Assembly (NCBI RefSeq): GCF_015831345.1
Contig: NZ_JADWYS010000001.1
Coordinates: forward strand, 1,250,118-1,314,117
Length of the DNA stretch: 64,000 nucleotides
Reading direction: 5' to 3'
Origin: Caenimonas aquaedulcis
Lineage (GTDB): Bacteria > Pseudomonadota > Gammaproteobacteria > Burkholderiales > Burkholderiaceae_C
Part shown: positions 28,693 to 40,611 of the stretch, one piece after another
Layout of the letters: each line of letters starts with the position of its first letter
Position numbering within the stretch: the first letter of the stretch is position 1
Notes under the pieces: generated by a model
The model's database searches: none
What the model saw: only the letters and a program-made list of their open reading frames with translations
What the model was told of the DNA's origin: nothing
Translations under genes and position numbers: made by a program

Positions 28693-29199
28693 CTAGAGGC
28701 CGAGGGTGGTCGACGGAAACGAAGGGCTGCTCTTTTGCAGCCACTCCTGCAAATTTTCCCGCAGGAGCACGCGGCGCTCGGGCTCGGAGCCGCTGTAGCC
28801 GTTGCTGCGTTCGGGGTCGATGCGCTGCATCACCCAACCCGGGCTCCAGATCGCGCTCGGCAGGTCGAGCGCGTCCGCGGATGCGCAGGCGCGCGCCTCG
28901 ATGATGTGCGCCCACGTGCGGCGCCAGGTCACGAAGCGCGCGTGCCGGCGGATCACGTCGTCCCAGCTCTTGGCGACAAGCGTGCAGCGCCGGCCCGAGG
29001 CCGACCAGGCCTGCAGCGACTCGGCGACGGCGCGCTCGCCTAGCGGCCAGTCCGCGAAGGTCGCGTCGCACAGGATGATCTCGCGCCAGCCTTCGCGCGC
29101 CGCGCAGGCGAGCGCGTCGCGCACGAGCTGCTGGAAGTCCTTGCGCCCCTCGAAGCGGCCCGACGGCAGGGCCGCTGCATTTCCATCTTCAGGATTCAT
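28693..29199 (-). CDS. Hypothetical protein downstream of the RoxA-like oxygenase
   Basis: 168 aa, soluble, no signal. Segments such as GRFEGRKDFQQLVRDALACA, EIILCDATFADWPLGERAVAESLQAW and VAKSWDDVIRRHARFVTWRRTWAHI suggest an alpha/beta domain. I do not recognise the family with certainty. Its ATG overlaps the oxygenase stop as ATGA, so the pair is probably co-translated. Confidence 0.75.
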   Translation of the reverse strand: MNPEDGNAAALPSGRFEGRKDFQQLVRDALACAAREGWREIILCDATFADWPLGERAVAESLQAWSASGRRCTLVAKSWDDVIRRHARFVTWRRTWAHIIEARACASADALDLPSAIWSPGWVMQRIDPERSNGYSGSEPERRVLLRENLQEWLQKSSPSFPSTTLGL

Positions 29200-30320
29200 G
29201 ATCGACCTCCGGAGTGGACCCAGCCCGACTCGCGCCACGACGCGAGCAGCGCGAGCGCGCCTTCGCTCGCGCGCGCGAGGTCGGGTTCGGCCAGGTGGCG
29301 TTCGTCGGCGAGGCGCCGCATCAGCTGCGCATCGCGCCCCGATGCGAGGTAGCCCTCGCCGTTGATGAACACGTGCTTCGCGTCGTACATCATGCGCGTG
29401 CGGCGGTCGAGCGTCACGCGCCGCATGCGTCCGCGCGCCGCCCGCGGTTCGAACCACACGCTCGCCTTCGGCTCGGTCAGGTATTCGCCCAGGGCGCGCG
29501 CAGCGGACAGCGGGTCATCGAGCGCCGCACGCAGGGCATCGCGCGCGAAGCCCTGCAGTGCGGACGGGATCTCCCCCGGCGTCGCCGTGGCGTCCTGCGT
29601 GCGGTCGGCATAGAGCGTGGCCGGCATGTCCTCGGCCTCATCGGCGATGCGCTGCAGCAGCTCGCGCGCGAGCTCGGCGCGTGTGGGCGCTCGAAAGCCG
29701 ATGGAGTAGGTCTGGCATTCCCCCTGCGCGACGCCGTCGTGCGCATAGCGCGGCGGCAGGTAGAGCATGTCCCCGGGCTCGAGCACGTACTCCTCCTCGG
29801 GCTCGAAGTTCGCGAGGATCTTGAGCGGGGCGCCCTCCTGCAGGGACAGGTCCTTCTGGCGTCCGATGCGCCAGCGGCGCCGCCCCTGCGCCTGCAGCAG
29901 GAAGACGTCGTAGCTGTCGAAGTGCGGCCCCACGCCGCCGCCGTCGGACGCCCAGCTGATCATCAGGTCGTCGAGCCGCGCCTGCGGCACGAAGCGGAAA
30001 CGCGACAGCAATTCGTCGGCGGCATCGAGGTGGAGGTCCACACCTTGCACCAGCATCGTCCAGCCCGCGCGCGACAGCGGCGGCAGGGAGCGCCGCGCGA
30101 GCGGCCCGCGCCGCATCGCCCAGCCCTTGGCGGTCTGCGCGATCAGCCGCGACTCCACGTCCTCGCGCGACGCGAGTTCGAACAACGCGGAGCGATCGAG
30201 CAGTGGCTGGAAATGCGGCACTGCGCCGCGCACGAGCAGCGGCTTTTTCTGCCAGTGCCGTTTCATGAACTGGCCGGCCGTGAGGCCGCCCAGGAGGGGA
30301 AGGGGTTGTGTCGTATCCAT
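29196..30320 (-). CDS. JmjC-type cupin oxygenase, ribosomal oxygenase RoxA/YcfD-like
   Basis: 374 aa. N-terminal LGGLTAGQFMKRHWQKKPLLVRGAVP and the Fe(II) site GPHFDSYDVFLLQ (His133, Asp135) are characteristic. A second His lies in LPPRYAHDGVAQ, and a winged-helix C-terminal region follows. E. coli YcfD hydroxylates an arginine of ribosomal protein L16 using 2-oxoglutarate and oxygen. The ATG at 30320 is used because longer starts overlap the divergent FKBP gene. Promoter region shared with that gene (22 bp). Confidence 0.88.
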   Translation of the reverse strand: MDTTQPLPLLGGLTAGQFMKRHWQKKPLLVRGAVPHFQPLLDRSALFELASREDVESRLIAQTAKGWAMRRGPLARRSLPPLSRAGWTMLVQGVDLHLDAADELLSRFRFVPQARLDDLMISWASDGGGVGPHFDSYDVFLLQAQGRRRWRIGRQKDLSLQEGAPLKILANFEPEEEYVLEPGDMLYLPPRYAHDGVAQGECQTYSIGFRAPTRAELARELLQRIADEAEDMPATLYADRTQDATATPGEIPSALQGFARDALRAALDDPLSAARALGEYLTEPKASVWFEPRAARGRMRRVTLDRRTRMMYDAKHVFINGEGYLASGRDAQLMRRLADERHLAEPDLARASEGALALLASWRESGWVHSGGRS

Positions 30321-30342
30321 GGAGAACTGCGACAATTCTCCT

Positions 30343-30831
30343 ATGGAAATCACACCGCAATGCGTCGTCGCGCTGACATGGACGCTCAAGGACACCTTGG
30401 GCGAGGTGCTCGACCAGCTCGATGACCCCGTCGAATTCCTCGTGGGCGGCAGCGACCTCCTGCCGAAAATCGAGGAGGCGTTGCAGGGCCACGGCCCCGG
30501 GGCGAAGATCGACCTGCACCTGGAGCCCGAGGAAGCTTTCGGCGATTACGACGAACAGCTCGTCTTCCTCGAGTCGCGCGACATCTTCCCGGACTTGCTG
30601 GAAGAAGGCATGACCTTCGAGGGCATGCCGCCCGGCGCAAAGACACAGGCGCCCGCAGACGTCATCTACACGGTGACGGAAATCTATCCGGAGCACGTGG
30701 TGCTCGATGGCAACCATCCGCTCGCCGGGATCGCGATCCGGCTCGCGCTGAAAGTCCAGTCGGTTCGCGAAGCGACCGAGGAAGAAATCGGCCGCGGCAC
30801 GACGGGCACCGCCTTCTTCCAGGTGAAATGA
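30343..30831 (+). CDS. FKBP-type peptidyl-prolyl isomerase, SlyD-like
   Basis: 162 aa. The FKBP half-domains (VVALTWTLKDTLGEVLDQ, VEFLVGGSDLLPKIEEALQG) flank an insert-in-flap region, and NHPLAGIAIRLALKVQSVREAT is the SlyD-like signature. No His-rich metal tail is present, unlike E. coli SlyD. Cytoplasmic chaperone/isomerase by family. Followed directly by a terminator. Confidence 0.92.
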   Translation: MEITPQCVVALTWTLKDTLGEVLDQLDDPVEFLVGGSDLLPKIEEALQGHGPGAKIDLHLEPEEAFGDYDEQLVFLESRDIFPDLLEEGMTFEGMPPGAKTQAPADVIYTVTEIYPEHVVLDGNHPLAGIAIRLALKVQSVREATEEEIGRGTTGTAFFQVK

Positions 30832-30856
30832 AAAAGGGGCCGCGAGGCCCCTTTTT
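30831..30856. terminator. Bidirectional rho-independent terminator
   Basis: A run, GGGGCC (30836-30841), loop GCGA, GGCCCC (30846-30851), then five T. Serves the FKBP gene and the convergent glycine-zipper lipoprotein gene; it overlaps the FKBP stop codon. Confidence 0.9.
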
Positions 30857-30871
30857 CCAGCACGCCGGGCA

Positions 30872-31426
30872 TCAGCCCATGTAGATCATGCCGTTTTCGA
30901 TGCGCACGCGGTCGCCGGCACGCAGGTCGCCGGTGGCGTTCACGTCGTACGTGCGCAGGGCGCCGCTGTCCGTCTGCACGGTCACGCGGTACACGGGGTA
31001 GGAGGCGTTGTAGCCGCCGCGGTCGCTGTTGCGCGCGACGTTGTTGCCCACCACCGCACCGGCCGTGGCGCCGAGCACCGTGGCCGCGGCGCGGCCGCTG
31101 CCGCCGCCGATGGTGTTGCCCAGCAGGCCGCCCACCACCGCACCGATCACGGTGCCCGCGGCGCTGCGGTTGGGCGAGTAGCTGCCCTGGCCATTGCTGA
31201 TCAGCGACACGTTGGTCACGCGGCCCCATTCCACGCCGGCGACCGGCTGGACGGGATACTGGCCGTACGGATAGGCGCCGGCCGGATAGGTCTGGTAGAC
31301 CTCGGTGCGGTTCGCCGACGACACGGGATAGTTGTTCGGGCCGTACGGGTCGGGCGTGCCGCAGGCGGACAGGCCGGCAGCCAGTGCGACGGCACCGGCG
31401 ATGGAGGCGAGACGGATGTTTTTCAT
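30872..31426 (-). CDS. Glycine-zipper 2TM-type outer membrane lipoprotein
   Basis: 184 aa. Lipobox GLSAC with Cys22. A Pro/Tyr-rich segment (YPAGAYPYGQYPVQ) is followed by a glycine zipper (GTVIGAVVGGLLGNTIGGGSGRAAATVLGATAGAVVG split by short charged turns, about residues 92-130) and a C-terminal beta domain ending GDLRAGDRVRIENGMIYMG. SlyB/PcpL-like, probably outer membrane associated. The C-terminal domain is shared with the lipoprotein at 31462. Start at ATG 31426. Confidence 0.85.
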   Translation of the reverse strand: MKNIRLASIAGAVALAAGLSACGTPDPYGPNNYPVSSANRTEVYQTYPAGAYPYGQYPVQPVAGVEWGRVTNVSLISNGQGSYSPNRSAAGTVIGAVVGGLLGNTIGGGSGRAAATVLGATAGAVVGNNVARNSDRGGYNASYPVYRVTVQTDSGALRTYDVNATGDLRAGDRVRIENGMIYMG

Positions 31427-31461
31427 GTGGATCTCCTTGGGGTTCAAGTTATGGTTGAGGA

Positions 31462-31776
31462 TCAGGCGCGCGTGATGGTGCCGTTTTCGATGCGCACGCG
31501 GTCGCCGATGCGCAGGTCTCCGGTCGCGGGCAGGTCGAGCGTGCGCCAGCCTGCGGTTTCGGATTGGATGGTGATGCGGTAGGCGCCGGCTACCGGCGAC
31601 TCGATGCTGGTGATGCGGCCGTACTCCGCGGCTGCCACGGGGACGGTGACCACGGTAGCAGCCGGGGCGGCCACCTGGGGATACGAATTGACGACGACCG
31701 GGCGCGAGGTGCAGGCCGAGAGAACCGCGGCCAGCGCGGCGCACGAAGCGATCGTTGCGAGTCGGTAGGAACGCAT
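31462..31776 (-). CDS. Short lipoprotein, truncated paralogue of the 30872 gene
   Basis: 104 aa. Lipobox LSAC with Cys22, a Val/Ala-rich linker, then the domain EYGRITSIESPVAGAYRITI and GDLRIGDRVRIENGTITRA. This C-terminus matches the neighbouring lipoprotein closely in protein and DNA, but the glycine zipper is absent. Either a duplication that lost the zipper or the ancestral form. The only recognisable upstream element is the TGTAGGAAG palindrome at 31885-31906. Confidence 0.8.
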   Translation of the reverse strand: MRSYRLATIASCAALAAVLSACTSRPVVVNSYPQVAAPAATVVTVPVAAAEYGRITSIESPVAGAYRITIQSETAGWRTLDLPATGDLRIGDRVRIENGTITRA

Positions 31777-31884
31777 GGGTTTTCTCCTTGCTTCTGGTTC
31801 GTGGCGCAGCGCAGCCGCCGGCCTTGTCGAACCATTAGAGGATCCGCGCGCGATGCCTCGGCGGCAGGCAATGCCGCGCATGGC

Positions 31885-31916
31885 TGTAGGAAGCACTTCC
31901 TACAGTTGTAGGAAGC
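31885..31916. promoter_or_regulatory. TGTAGGAAG palindrome plus a third half-site
   Basis: Ten-base arms CTGTAGGAAG (31885-31894) and CTTCCTACAG (31897-31906) form a perfect inverted repeat around CA. A further direct copy, TGTAGGAAG, is at 31908-31916. The site lies about 110 bp upstream of the short lipoprotein gene and just past the dut stop. The CCTAC core recurs upstream of katE and of the LuxR-type regulator. Likely an operator or activator site; the binding protein is unknown. Confidence 0.5.
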
Positions 31917-31943
31917 CGTGGATGAGCCGGGCAGCGGCGCTGC

Positions 31944-32390
31944 TCAGCCCTTTCCGGTGGAGCCGTATCCGCCCTCCCCGCGCTGCGACGGCGGAAATTC
32001 GGCAACCACGTTGAACTCGGCCTGCACCACGGGAACGATGATGAGCTGCGCGAGCCGCTCCATCGGCTGCAGCGTGAACTCGACGTCGCTGCGGTTCCAG
32101 GCGCTCACCATGAGCTGCCCCTGGTAGTCGCTGTCGATGAGCCCGACGAGGTTGCCGAGCACGATGCCGTGCTTGTGGCCCAGGCCCGAGCGCGGCAGGA
32201 TCATCGCGGCGTAGCCCGGGTCCCGGATCCAGATGGAAATGCCGGTCGGCACGAGACGCCACGCATTCGGCTCGAGCGTGAGGGGGCCGTCCATGCAGGC
32301 GCGCAGGTCGAGGCCGGCACTGCCGGGCGTCGCATAGGCAGGGAGCTGATCCGTCATCCGCGGATCGAGGATCTTCACGTCGATTTTCAT
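31944..32390 (-). CDS. dut: dUTP diphosphatase
   Basis: 148 aa. Trimeric dUTPase motifs: AGLDLRA (motif 1), [10 protein letters not shown] (motif 2), [11 protein letters not shown] (motif 3), [12 protein letters not shown] (motif 4) and the Gly-rich C-terminal arm [12 protein letters not shown] (motif 5). Hydrolyses dUTP to dUMP. Start overlaps the coaBC stop as ATGA, the usual coaBC-dut linkage. Confidence 0.97.
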   Translation of the reverse strand: MKIDVKILDPRMTDQLPAYATPGSAGLDLRACMDGPLTLEPNAWRLVPTGISIWIRDPGYAAMILPRSGLGHKHGIVLGNLVGLIDSDYQGQLMVSAWNRSDVEFTLQPMERLAQLIIVPVVQAEFNVVAEFPPSQRGEGGYGSTGKG

Positions 32391-33595
32391 AGTCGGTCGG
32401 CGATTTCGGCCACGAGGCGGCGGGCCAGTTCGAGTTTGGAGGCGCGCGGCACTTCCCGTGTGCCCTTCGCGTCCACGAGGAGCAAGGCATTGTCGTCCGC
32501 CCCGAACGTGGCCGGGCCGATGTTCCCCACCAGCAGCGGCACGCCCTTGCGCACGCGCTTGGCCTGGGCATTGGATTCGAGGTCGTGGCTTTCGGCCGCG
32601 AAGCCCACGCAGAACAGCGCCCCGGACTCCGCGCGCGCGGACTTCGCGAGGGTCGCGAGGATGTCGGGGTTCTCGGTGAATTCGAGCTGCGGCGTCTTGC
32701 CGGAGCCGTCTTTCTTGATCTTCTGGTCGCTCGCGCTGGAAGGCCGCCAATCGGCGACGGCCGCGGTCGCGATGAAGATGTCGGCGGATTGCGCCGCGGG
32801 CACCGTCGCCTGCAGCATGTCCTGCGCGGACCGCACGTCGATGCGCGTGACGCCACGCGGCGTCGCGAGGCTCACGGGCCCTGCGACCAGCGTCACGTTC
32901 GCCCCGGCTTCGCGCGCCGCGCGCGCGATCGCGAATCCCATCTTCCCGCTCGACAGGTTGGTGATGCCGCGCACGGGATCGATCGCCTCGAACGTGGGGC
33001 CGGCGGTCACGAGGACGCGTTTGCCGGCGAGCCGCTTGGGCTGGAAGAACGCGACGATGTCCTCCAGCAGTTCCGGCGGCTCCAGCATGCGGCCGTCGCC
33101 GGTCTCGCCGCAGGCCTGGAAGCCCGAGCCCACGCCCAGGATGTGCGCGCCGTCGGCAGCGAGTTGCGCCAAGTTGCGCTGCGTGGCCGGATGCGCCCAC
33201 ATCTCGCGGTTCATCGCGGGGGCGAGAAGCAGCGGCACCGTGGCGATGGGCCGCGCGAGGCACATCAGCGAGAGCAGCTCGTCGGAGCGGCCGTGCAAGA
33301 GCTTGGCCATGAAGTCCGCGCTGCACGGCGCCACGATGATCGCATCGGCTTCGCGCGAGAGGTTGATGTGCGGCATGTTGTTCGGCTCGCGCGCATCCCA
33401 CTGCGAGCCGTAGACCGGGCGGCCCGACAGCGCCTGCATCGTGACCGGCGTGATGAACTGCTCCGCCGCCTCGGTCATGACGACCTGCACGGTGGCGCCC
33501 TGCTTGATGAGGGCCCGGCACAGCTCGGCCGCCTTGTAGCAGGCGATGCCCCCACTCAAGCCGAGGACGAAGTGCTTGCCTGCGAGGTCGTTCAT
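32387..33595 (-). CDS. coaBC: Bifunctional phosphopantothenoylcysteine decarboxylase/phosphopantothenate-cysteine ligase
   Basis: 402 aa. CoaC flavoprotein half: [14 protein letters not shown], active-site His in [21 protein letters not shown], and the Cys-containing [13 protein letters not shown]. CoaB ligase half from about residue 190: [25 protein letters not shown], then TAAVADWRP and [20 protein letters not shown]. Makes phosphopantetheine for coenzyme A. Divergent from pyrG. Confidence 0.97.
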   Translation of the reverse strand: MNDLAGKHFVLGLSGGIACYKAAELCRALIKQGATVQVVMTEAAEQFITPVTMQALSGRPVYGSQWDAREPNNMPHINLSREADAIIVAPCSADFMAKLLHGRSDELLSLMCLARPIATVPLLLAPAMNREMWAHPATQRNLAQLAADGAHILGVGSGFQACGETGDGRMLEPPELLEDIVAFFQPKRLAGKRVLVTAGPTFEAIDPVRGITNLSSGKMGFAIARAAREAGANVTLVAGPVSLATPRGVTRIDVRSAQDMLQATVPAAQSADIFIATAAVADWRPSSASDQKIKKDGSGKTPQLEFTENPDILATLAKSARAESGALFCVGFAAESHDLESNAQAKRVRKGVPLLVGNIGPATFGADDNALLLVDAKGTREVPRASKLELARRLVAEIADRL

Positions 33596-33616
33596 GGCGG
33601 GAATGTAGCAGGTGAG

Positions 33617-35357
<1,741 letters not shown>

Positions 35358-35358
35358 C

Positions 35359-36216
35359 ATGAAGCTCTGCCACTTCGACATCGGGCTGGACAAGCCGTTC
35401 TTCCTGATCGCCGGCCCCTGCGTCGTCGAGTCCGAGCAGCTTCAGATGGACACCGCCGGCGCCCTCAAGGAAATCACCGCGTCGCTCGGCATCCCCTTCA
35501 TCTTCAAGAGCAGCTACGACAAGGCCAACCGCACCTCGGGCTCCAGCTTTCGCGGCCCGGGCATGCAGAAGGGCCTGGAGATCCTCGCGAAGGTGAAGAA
35601 GGATCTCGGCCTGCCCATCCTCACCGACGTCCACTCGGAAGCCGAGATCGCCGAAGTGTCCAAGGTGGTGGATGTCTTGCAGACGCCCGCCTTCCTGTGC
35701 CGCCAGACCGACTTCATCCGCGCCGTCGCCCAATCGGGCCGTCCCGTGAACATCAAGAAGGGCCAGTTCCTCGCGCCGCACGAGATGAAGAACGTGATCG
35801 ACAAGGCCCGTGCCGCCGCGAAGGAAAAGGGCCTGCCCGAAGACAGCTTCATGGCGTGCGAGCGCGGTGCGAGCTTCGGCTACAACAACCTCGTCTCGGA
35901 CATGCGCTCGCTCGCGATCATGCGCGAGACCGGCGCGCCGGTCGTCTTCGACGCCACCCATTCCGTGCAATTGCCCGGCGGCCAGGGCACGAGCTCCGGC
36001 GGCCAGCGCGAGATGGTGCCGGTGCTCGCGCGCGCGGCCATCGCCGTCGGCGTGGCGGGCGTGTTCATGGAAACGCACCCCGACCCGGCCAAGGCCCTGA
36101 GCGACGGCCCCAACGCGGTGCCGCTCAAGCACATGAAGGCGCTGCTCGAAACCCTCGTCGCGCTCGACCGCGTCACCAAGAAAAACGGCTTCCTGGAAAA
36201 CAGCTTCCAGGCCTGA
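35359..36216 (+). CDS. kdsA: 3-deoxy-8-phosphooctulonate synthase
   Basis: 285 aa. Condenses phosphoenolpyruvate with arabinose 5-phosphate for Kdo in lipopolysaccharide. Motifs: [39 protein letters not shown], and [21 protein letters not shown]. One base after the pyrG stop, so co-transcribed. It appears to be the metal-independent type, with Asn in KANRTS rather than the Cys of metal-dependent enzymes. Confidence 0.97.
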   Translation: MKLCHFDIGLDKPFFLIAGPCVVESEQLQMDTAGALKEITASLGIPFIFKSSYDKANRTSGSSFRGPGMQKGLEILAKVKKDLGLPILTDVHSEAEIAEVSKVVDVLQTPAFLCRQTDFIRAVAQSGRPVNIKKGQFLAPHEMKNVIDKARAAAKEKGLPEDSFMACERGASFGYNNLVSDMRSLAIMRETGAPVVFDATHSVQLPGGQGTSSGGQREMVPVLARAAIAVGVAGVFMETHPDPAKALSDGPNAVPLKHMKALLETLVALDRVTKKNGFLENSFQA

Positions 36217-36234
36217 ACGCATCCACAACCTTGA

Positions 36235-37533
<1,299 letters not shown>

Positions 37534-37542
37534 GCCGATACC

Positions 37543-37818
37543 TTGGGCAACCGGCTCATCCCCGCCATCCTCGTCGCGCTGCTCGCCATCGTGCACGCGC
37601 AGCTGTGGTTCGGTCGGGGGAGCGTCGGCAATGTCGCGGAGCTGCAGCGCAAGCTGGACGCGCAGCGCTCCGCGAACCTGCAGGCGCAACAGGCCAACGA
37701 CCGCCTCGCCTCCGAAGTGCGCGACCTGAAGGAAGGCCTGGAGATGGTCGAGGAACGCGCGCGCATGGAACTCGGCATGGTCAAGCCCAACGAAATCTTC
37801 GTGAACGTTGGCAAGTGA
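37543..37818 (+). CDS. ftsB: Cell division protein FtsB
   Basis: 91 aa from a TTG at 37543, nine bases after eno. One membrane helix (LIPAILVALLAIVHAQLWF) and a coiled coil (LQRKLDAQRSANLQAQQAND) precede the conserved end EERARMELGMVKPNEIFV. Part of the FtsQLB divisome complex. eno-ftsB linkage is conserved. Confidence 0.94.
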   Translation: MGNRLIPAILVALLAIVHAQLWFGRGSVGNVAELQRKLDAQRSANLQAQQANDRLASEVRDLKEGLEMVEERARMELGMVKPNEIFVNVGK

Positions 37819-37839
37819 GCCTTTGCTGCTAGCGGGTCG

Positions 37840-38442
37840 ATGACCGATCTCCTCTTCGTCCCCGCGTTCACGCTGTGGGGCTCGCCCACCACCTGGCTGG
37901 AAATCGCGGCCGTCGCGCTGTCGCTCGCCATGGTGTGGTGCAACATCCGCGAAATCCACTGGGGCTGGCCGCTCGCCATCGTCACCTCGCTCATGTACTT
38001 CGCGCTGTTCTGGCGCAGCAGGCTGTATGGCGACGCATCGCTGCAGATCTTCTTCGCGGTGGTGGCGCTGTGGGGTTGGTTCCAGTGGCTGCGTGGCCGG
38101 CGGGACGACGGCAGCCCGCTGCGCATCGCGCGATTGAGTCCGCGCGGCACCGCCTGGACCGTCGCGGCATGCCTCGTGCTCTGGCCCGTCACCGGCCTCT
38201 TCCTCGCGCACTACACCGACACGGACGTACCGTGGTGGGACGCCTTCCCCACAGCGGCCAGCCTCGTGGGCCAGTACCTGCTCGGGCGCAAGTTCATCGA
38301 GAACTGGGCGGTGTGGCTTGTCGTCGACGCGGTGAGCGTCGGGCTGTTCCTCTACAAGGGCCTGTGGCTCACGGTCGGGCTCTACGCCGTGTTCATCGCG
38401 CTGTGCGTGGTGGGCTGGCGCGAATGGGCGCGCAAGGCATGA
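37840..38442 (+). CDS. pnuC: Nicotinamide riboside transporter PnuC
   Basis: 200 aa with seven predicted membrane segments. Family signature: WGSPTTWLEIAAVALSLAMVWCNIREIHWGWPLAIVTS (split over the first two helices) and the WxxW-containing LWGWFQWLRG. Facilitates uptake of nicotinamide riboside, trapped by phosphorylation. Overlaps the kinase gene as ATGA, so transport and trapping are coupled. Confidence 0.95.
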   Translation: MTDLLFVPAFTLWGSPTTWLEIAAVALSLAMVWCNIREIHWGWPLAIVTSLMYFALFWRSRLYGDASLQIFFAVVALWGWFQWLRGRRDDGSPLRIARLSPRGTAWTVAACLVLWPVTGLFLAHYTDTDVPWWDAFPTAASLVGQYLLGRKFIENWAVWLVVDAVSVGLFLYKGLWLTVGLYAVFIALCVVGWREWARKA

Positions 38443-39068
38443 GGATCGCCCTGCTCGGCGCGGAAAGCACCGGCAAGACGCAGCTGTCCGGCGAGCTCGC
38501 GCTCGCCTTGCGGGCGCAGGACCGCACGGTCGAGGTGGTGGGCGAGGTGTTGCGCGAATGGTGCGCGCGTGAGGGCCGCACGCCGCGGCCGGAAGAGCAA
38601 TTGCCGATCGCGCAGGAGCAGGAGCGGCGCGTGGACGAGGCGGCTGCGCGCGCGCAGGTCGTCATCAGCGACACCACCGCCGTGATGGTCGCGATCTACA
38701 GCGCGATGCTCTTCGAGGACGGCACGCTCTACCGCTTCGCGCTGGAGCGGCTGCGCGGCTACGACGCGACCCTGCTCACCGGCCTGGACATCGCCTGGGT
38801 TGCCGACGGCTTGCAGCGCGACGGGCCGCATGTGCGCGAACCGGTCGACGCATTGATCCGCGACGCCCTGAACGCGGCGCGCGTGCCTTACCGGGTGATT
38901 TACGGCAGCGGGCCACAGCGAGTGGAGAACGCGCTGGCCGCCATCGACGCGCTGTCGGCCGCGGGGGGCCATCGCGGGCAGCCCTCACGGCCCTGGGTCT
39001 GGAACTGCGAGAAGTGCGGCGACCCGGAGTGCGAGCACCGGCTCTTCACCGGGCTCACGGGCCGCTGA
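38439..39068 (+). CDS. NadR-like nicotinamide riboside kinase with a C-terminal Cys-rich tail
   Basis: 209 aa. P loop LLGAESTGKTQL; the fold matches the ribosylnicotinamide kinase domain of NadR, with EVLREWC and ISDTTAVMVAIYSAMLF. The NMN adenylyltransferase and DNA-binding domains of enterobacterial NadR are absent. The C-terminal tail carries Cys190, Cys193, Cys198 and His200, a possible zinc knuckle. Paired with pnuC by overlap. Confidence 0.9.
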   Translation: MRIALLGAESTGKTQLSGELALALRAQDRTVEVVGEVLREWCAREGRTPRPEEQLPIAQEQERRVDEAAARAQVVISDTTAVMVAIYSAMLFEDGTLYRFALERLRGYDATLLTGLDIAWVADGLQRDGPHVREPVDALIRDALNAARVPYRVIYGSGPQRVENALAAIDALSAAGGHRGQPSRPWVWNCEKCGDPECEHRLFTGLTGR

Positions 39069-40046
39069 CTACTGGACGGTCGGACTTACCGGCGGCTGGT
39101 CACCGGCCGCGGTGAACAGCTGCGCCGCGTCGACGGCGTCGAAGCGGTACTGCCGGCCGCAGAAATCGCAGGCCACCTCGATCTCCCCGCGTTCCTCGAC
39201 GATGCCGTCCGCCTCCGCGCGGCCGAGCCCGCGGATCATGTTGCCGACGCGGTCGCGGCTGCAGGTGCACTCGAAGCGCGGCGTACTGGGCTCGAAGCGC
39301 AGCACCTTCTCCTCCCAGAACAGCCGCTGCAGGATGGTGTCCACGTCCAGCTCCAGCAATTCCTCGCGCGTCAGGCTGGATGCGAGGATGGAGATGCGGT
39401 TGTAGTCCTCGTTCAGGCCGATCTCGTCCTCGTTGGCCTTGCTCACGAGGCTGCCGGCCAGGTTGCCCTCGCCCTGCGTCGGCAGCCGCTGGATGAGAAG
39501 ACCCGCCGCGACCTTGCCGTCCGCCGCCAGCACGAGCGTGGTGTCGAGCTGCTCGGACTGCAGCATGTAATGCTGCAGCACCTCGCTCAGCTTGCCGATC
39601 TTCTCGCCGTGGTCGCCATGCAGGGGCACCACGCCCTGGTAGGGCTGCTGCCCGGGGAACTTGTCCTTGGGGTCGAGCGTGATCGCGCAGCGGCCCTTGT
39701 TGTGCACGTTCACCATTTCGGCGAGGCGCGCGTCCACGCCGACGTCCCCGACGACCTTGGCCGTCACGCGCAGGCCGAGGTCATGCTGCACCTCGGCCAC
39801 CGCGACCTTCACCGGCCCGTCGCCGAAGATCTGCAGCACGAGCGCGCCGTTGAACTTGATGTTCGACTGCATGAGCGCGCCGGCCGCGGCCATCTCGCCG
39901 AGCAGTTCGGCGACGGGCGCGGGCCAGGGTCCGGTGGTCGTGTTGGAATCGCGCCGCGCGAGGATTTCCTGCCACGCGTCGGTGAGGCGCACGATGCAGC
40001 CCCGAACGGGCAGCCCGTCGAACAAAAACTTGTGCAACTCTGACAT
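39069..40046 (-). CDS. hslO: Redox-regulated chaperone Hsp33
   Basis: 325 aa. Starts MSELHKFLFDGLPVRGCIVRL; the frame extends upstream only through antisense of the next gene. The zinc-binding redox switch near the C-terminus is present as ECTCSRD and ACDFCGRQY (CxC and CxxC). Oxidation releases zinc and activates holdase function. The last 25 residues extend beyond typical Hsp33. Starts within TGATG overlapping the gamma-carbonic anhydrase stop. Confidence 0.95.
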   Translation of the reverse strand: MSELHKFLFDGLPVRGCIVRLTDAWQEILARRDSNTTTGPWPAPVAELLGEMAAAGALMQSNIKFNGALVLQIFGDGPVKVAVAEVQHDLGLRVTAKVVGDVGVDARLAEMVNVHNKGRCAITLDPKDKFPGQQPYQGVVPLHGDHGEKIGKLSEVLQHYMLQSEQLDTTLVLAADGKVAAGLLIQRLPTQGEGNLAGSLVSKANEDEIGLNEDYNRISILASSLTREELLELDVDTILQRLFWEEKVLRFEPSTPRFECTCSRDRVGNMIRGLGRAEADGIVEERGEIEVACDFCGRQYRFDAVDAAQLFTAAGDQPPVSPTVQ

Positions 40047-40570
40047 CAGCCGATCTTCTTGAAGGATTTCTGGTAGCGCTTCGCGTTGCCCACGTAGTGC
40101 TCGGACAGGCGAACGAGCAGCTTGACCTGGTCGTCGGTGAGCGTCTTCACCGCCTTGGCCGGGCTGCCCACGATGAGCGAGTTGTCCGGGAACTCCTTGT
40201 TCTCCGTCACCACGCTGCCCGCGCCCACGATGCAGTTGCGGCCGATCCTCGCCTTGTTCAAGACCACCGCCTGGATTCCGATGAGCGAGCCGTCCCCGAT
40301 CGTGCAGCCGTGCAGCATCACCTGGTGGCCCACCGTCACGTTGTCGCCCAGCGTGAGCGGCACGCCTTCGTCGGCGTGCAGCATGGACTGGTCCTGGATG
40401 TTGGTGTTGCGGCCGATGCGGATGGTGTCGGTGTCGCCGCGGATCACGGTGCCGAACCAGACGCTGGCGTTCTCGCCGAGTTCCACGTCGCCGATCACCT
40501 CGGCGCTGTCCGCGATCCATGCGCCGGGGCCGAGCCTGGGCGCCTTGCCCTCGAGTTCATAAATCGCCAT
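40046..40570 (-). CDS. Gamma-carbonic anhydrase family protein (YrdA-like)
   Basis: 174 aa. Left-handed beta-helix hexapeptide repeats (IGDVELGENASVWFG, IRIGRNTNIQDQSMLH, LTLGDNVTVGHQVMLHG, IGDGSLIGIQAVVLNKA). The three metal His are in MLHADEG and VGHQVMLHG. Enzymatic activity of this subfamily is often undetected. One-base overlap with hslO. Confidence 0.93.
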   Translation of the reverse strand: MAIYELEGKAPRLGPGAWIADSAEVIGDVELGENASVWFGTVIRGDTDTIRIGRNTNIQDQSMLHADEGVPLTLGDNVTVGHQVMLHGCTIGDGSLIGIQAVVLNKARIGRNCIVGAGSVVTENKEFPDNSLIVGSPAKAVKTLTDDQVKLLVRLSEHYVGNAKRYQKSFKKIG

Positions 40571-40611
40571 CGAATGCTTTCAGGAAATGGGTGCAACCTA
40601 GAATTGTAGGG

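Noticed and set aside
31885..31906. CTGT...ACAG palindrome considered as a LexA box
   Set aside because: The spacing between CTGT and ACAG is 14, not 8, and the TGTAGGAAG core is repeated a third time, so it is a different site.
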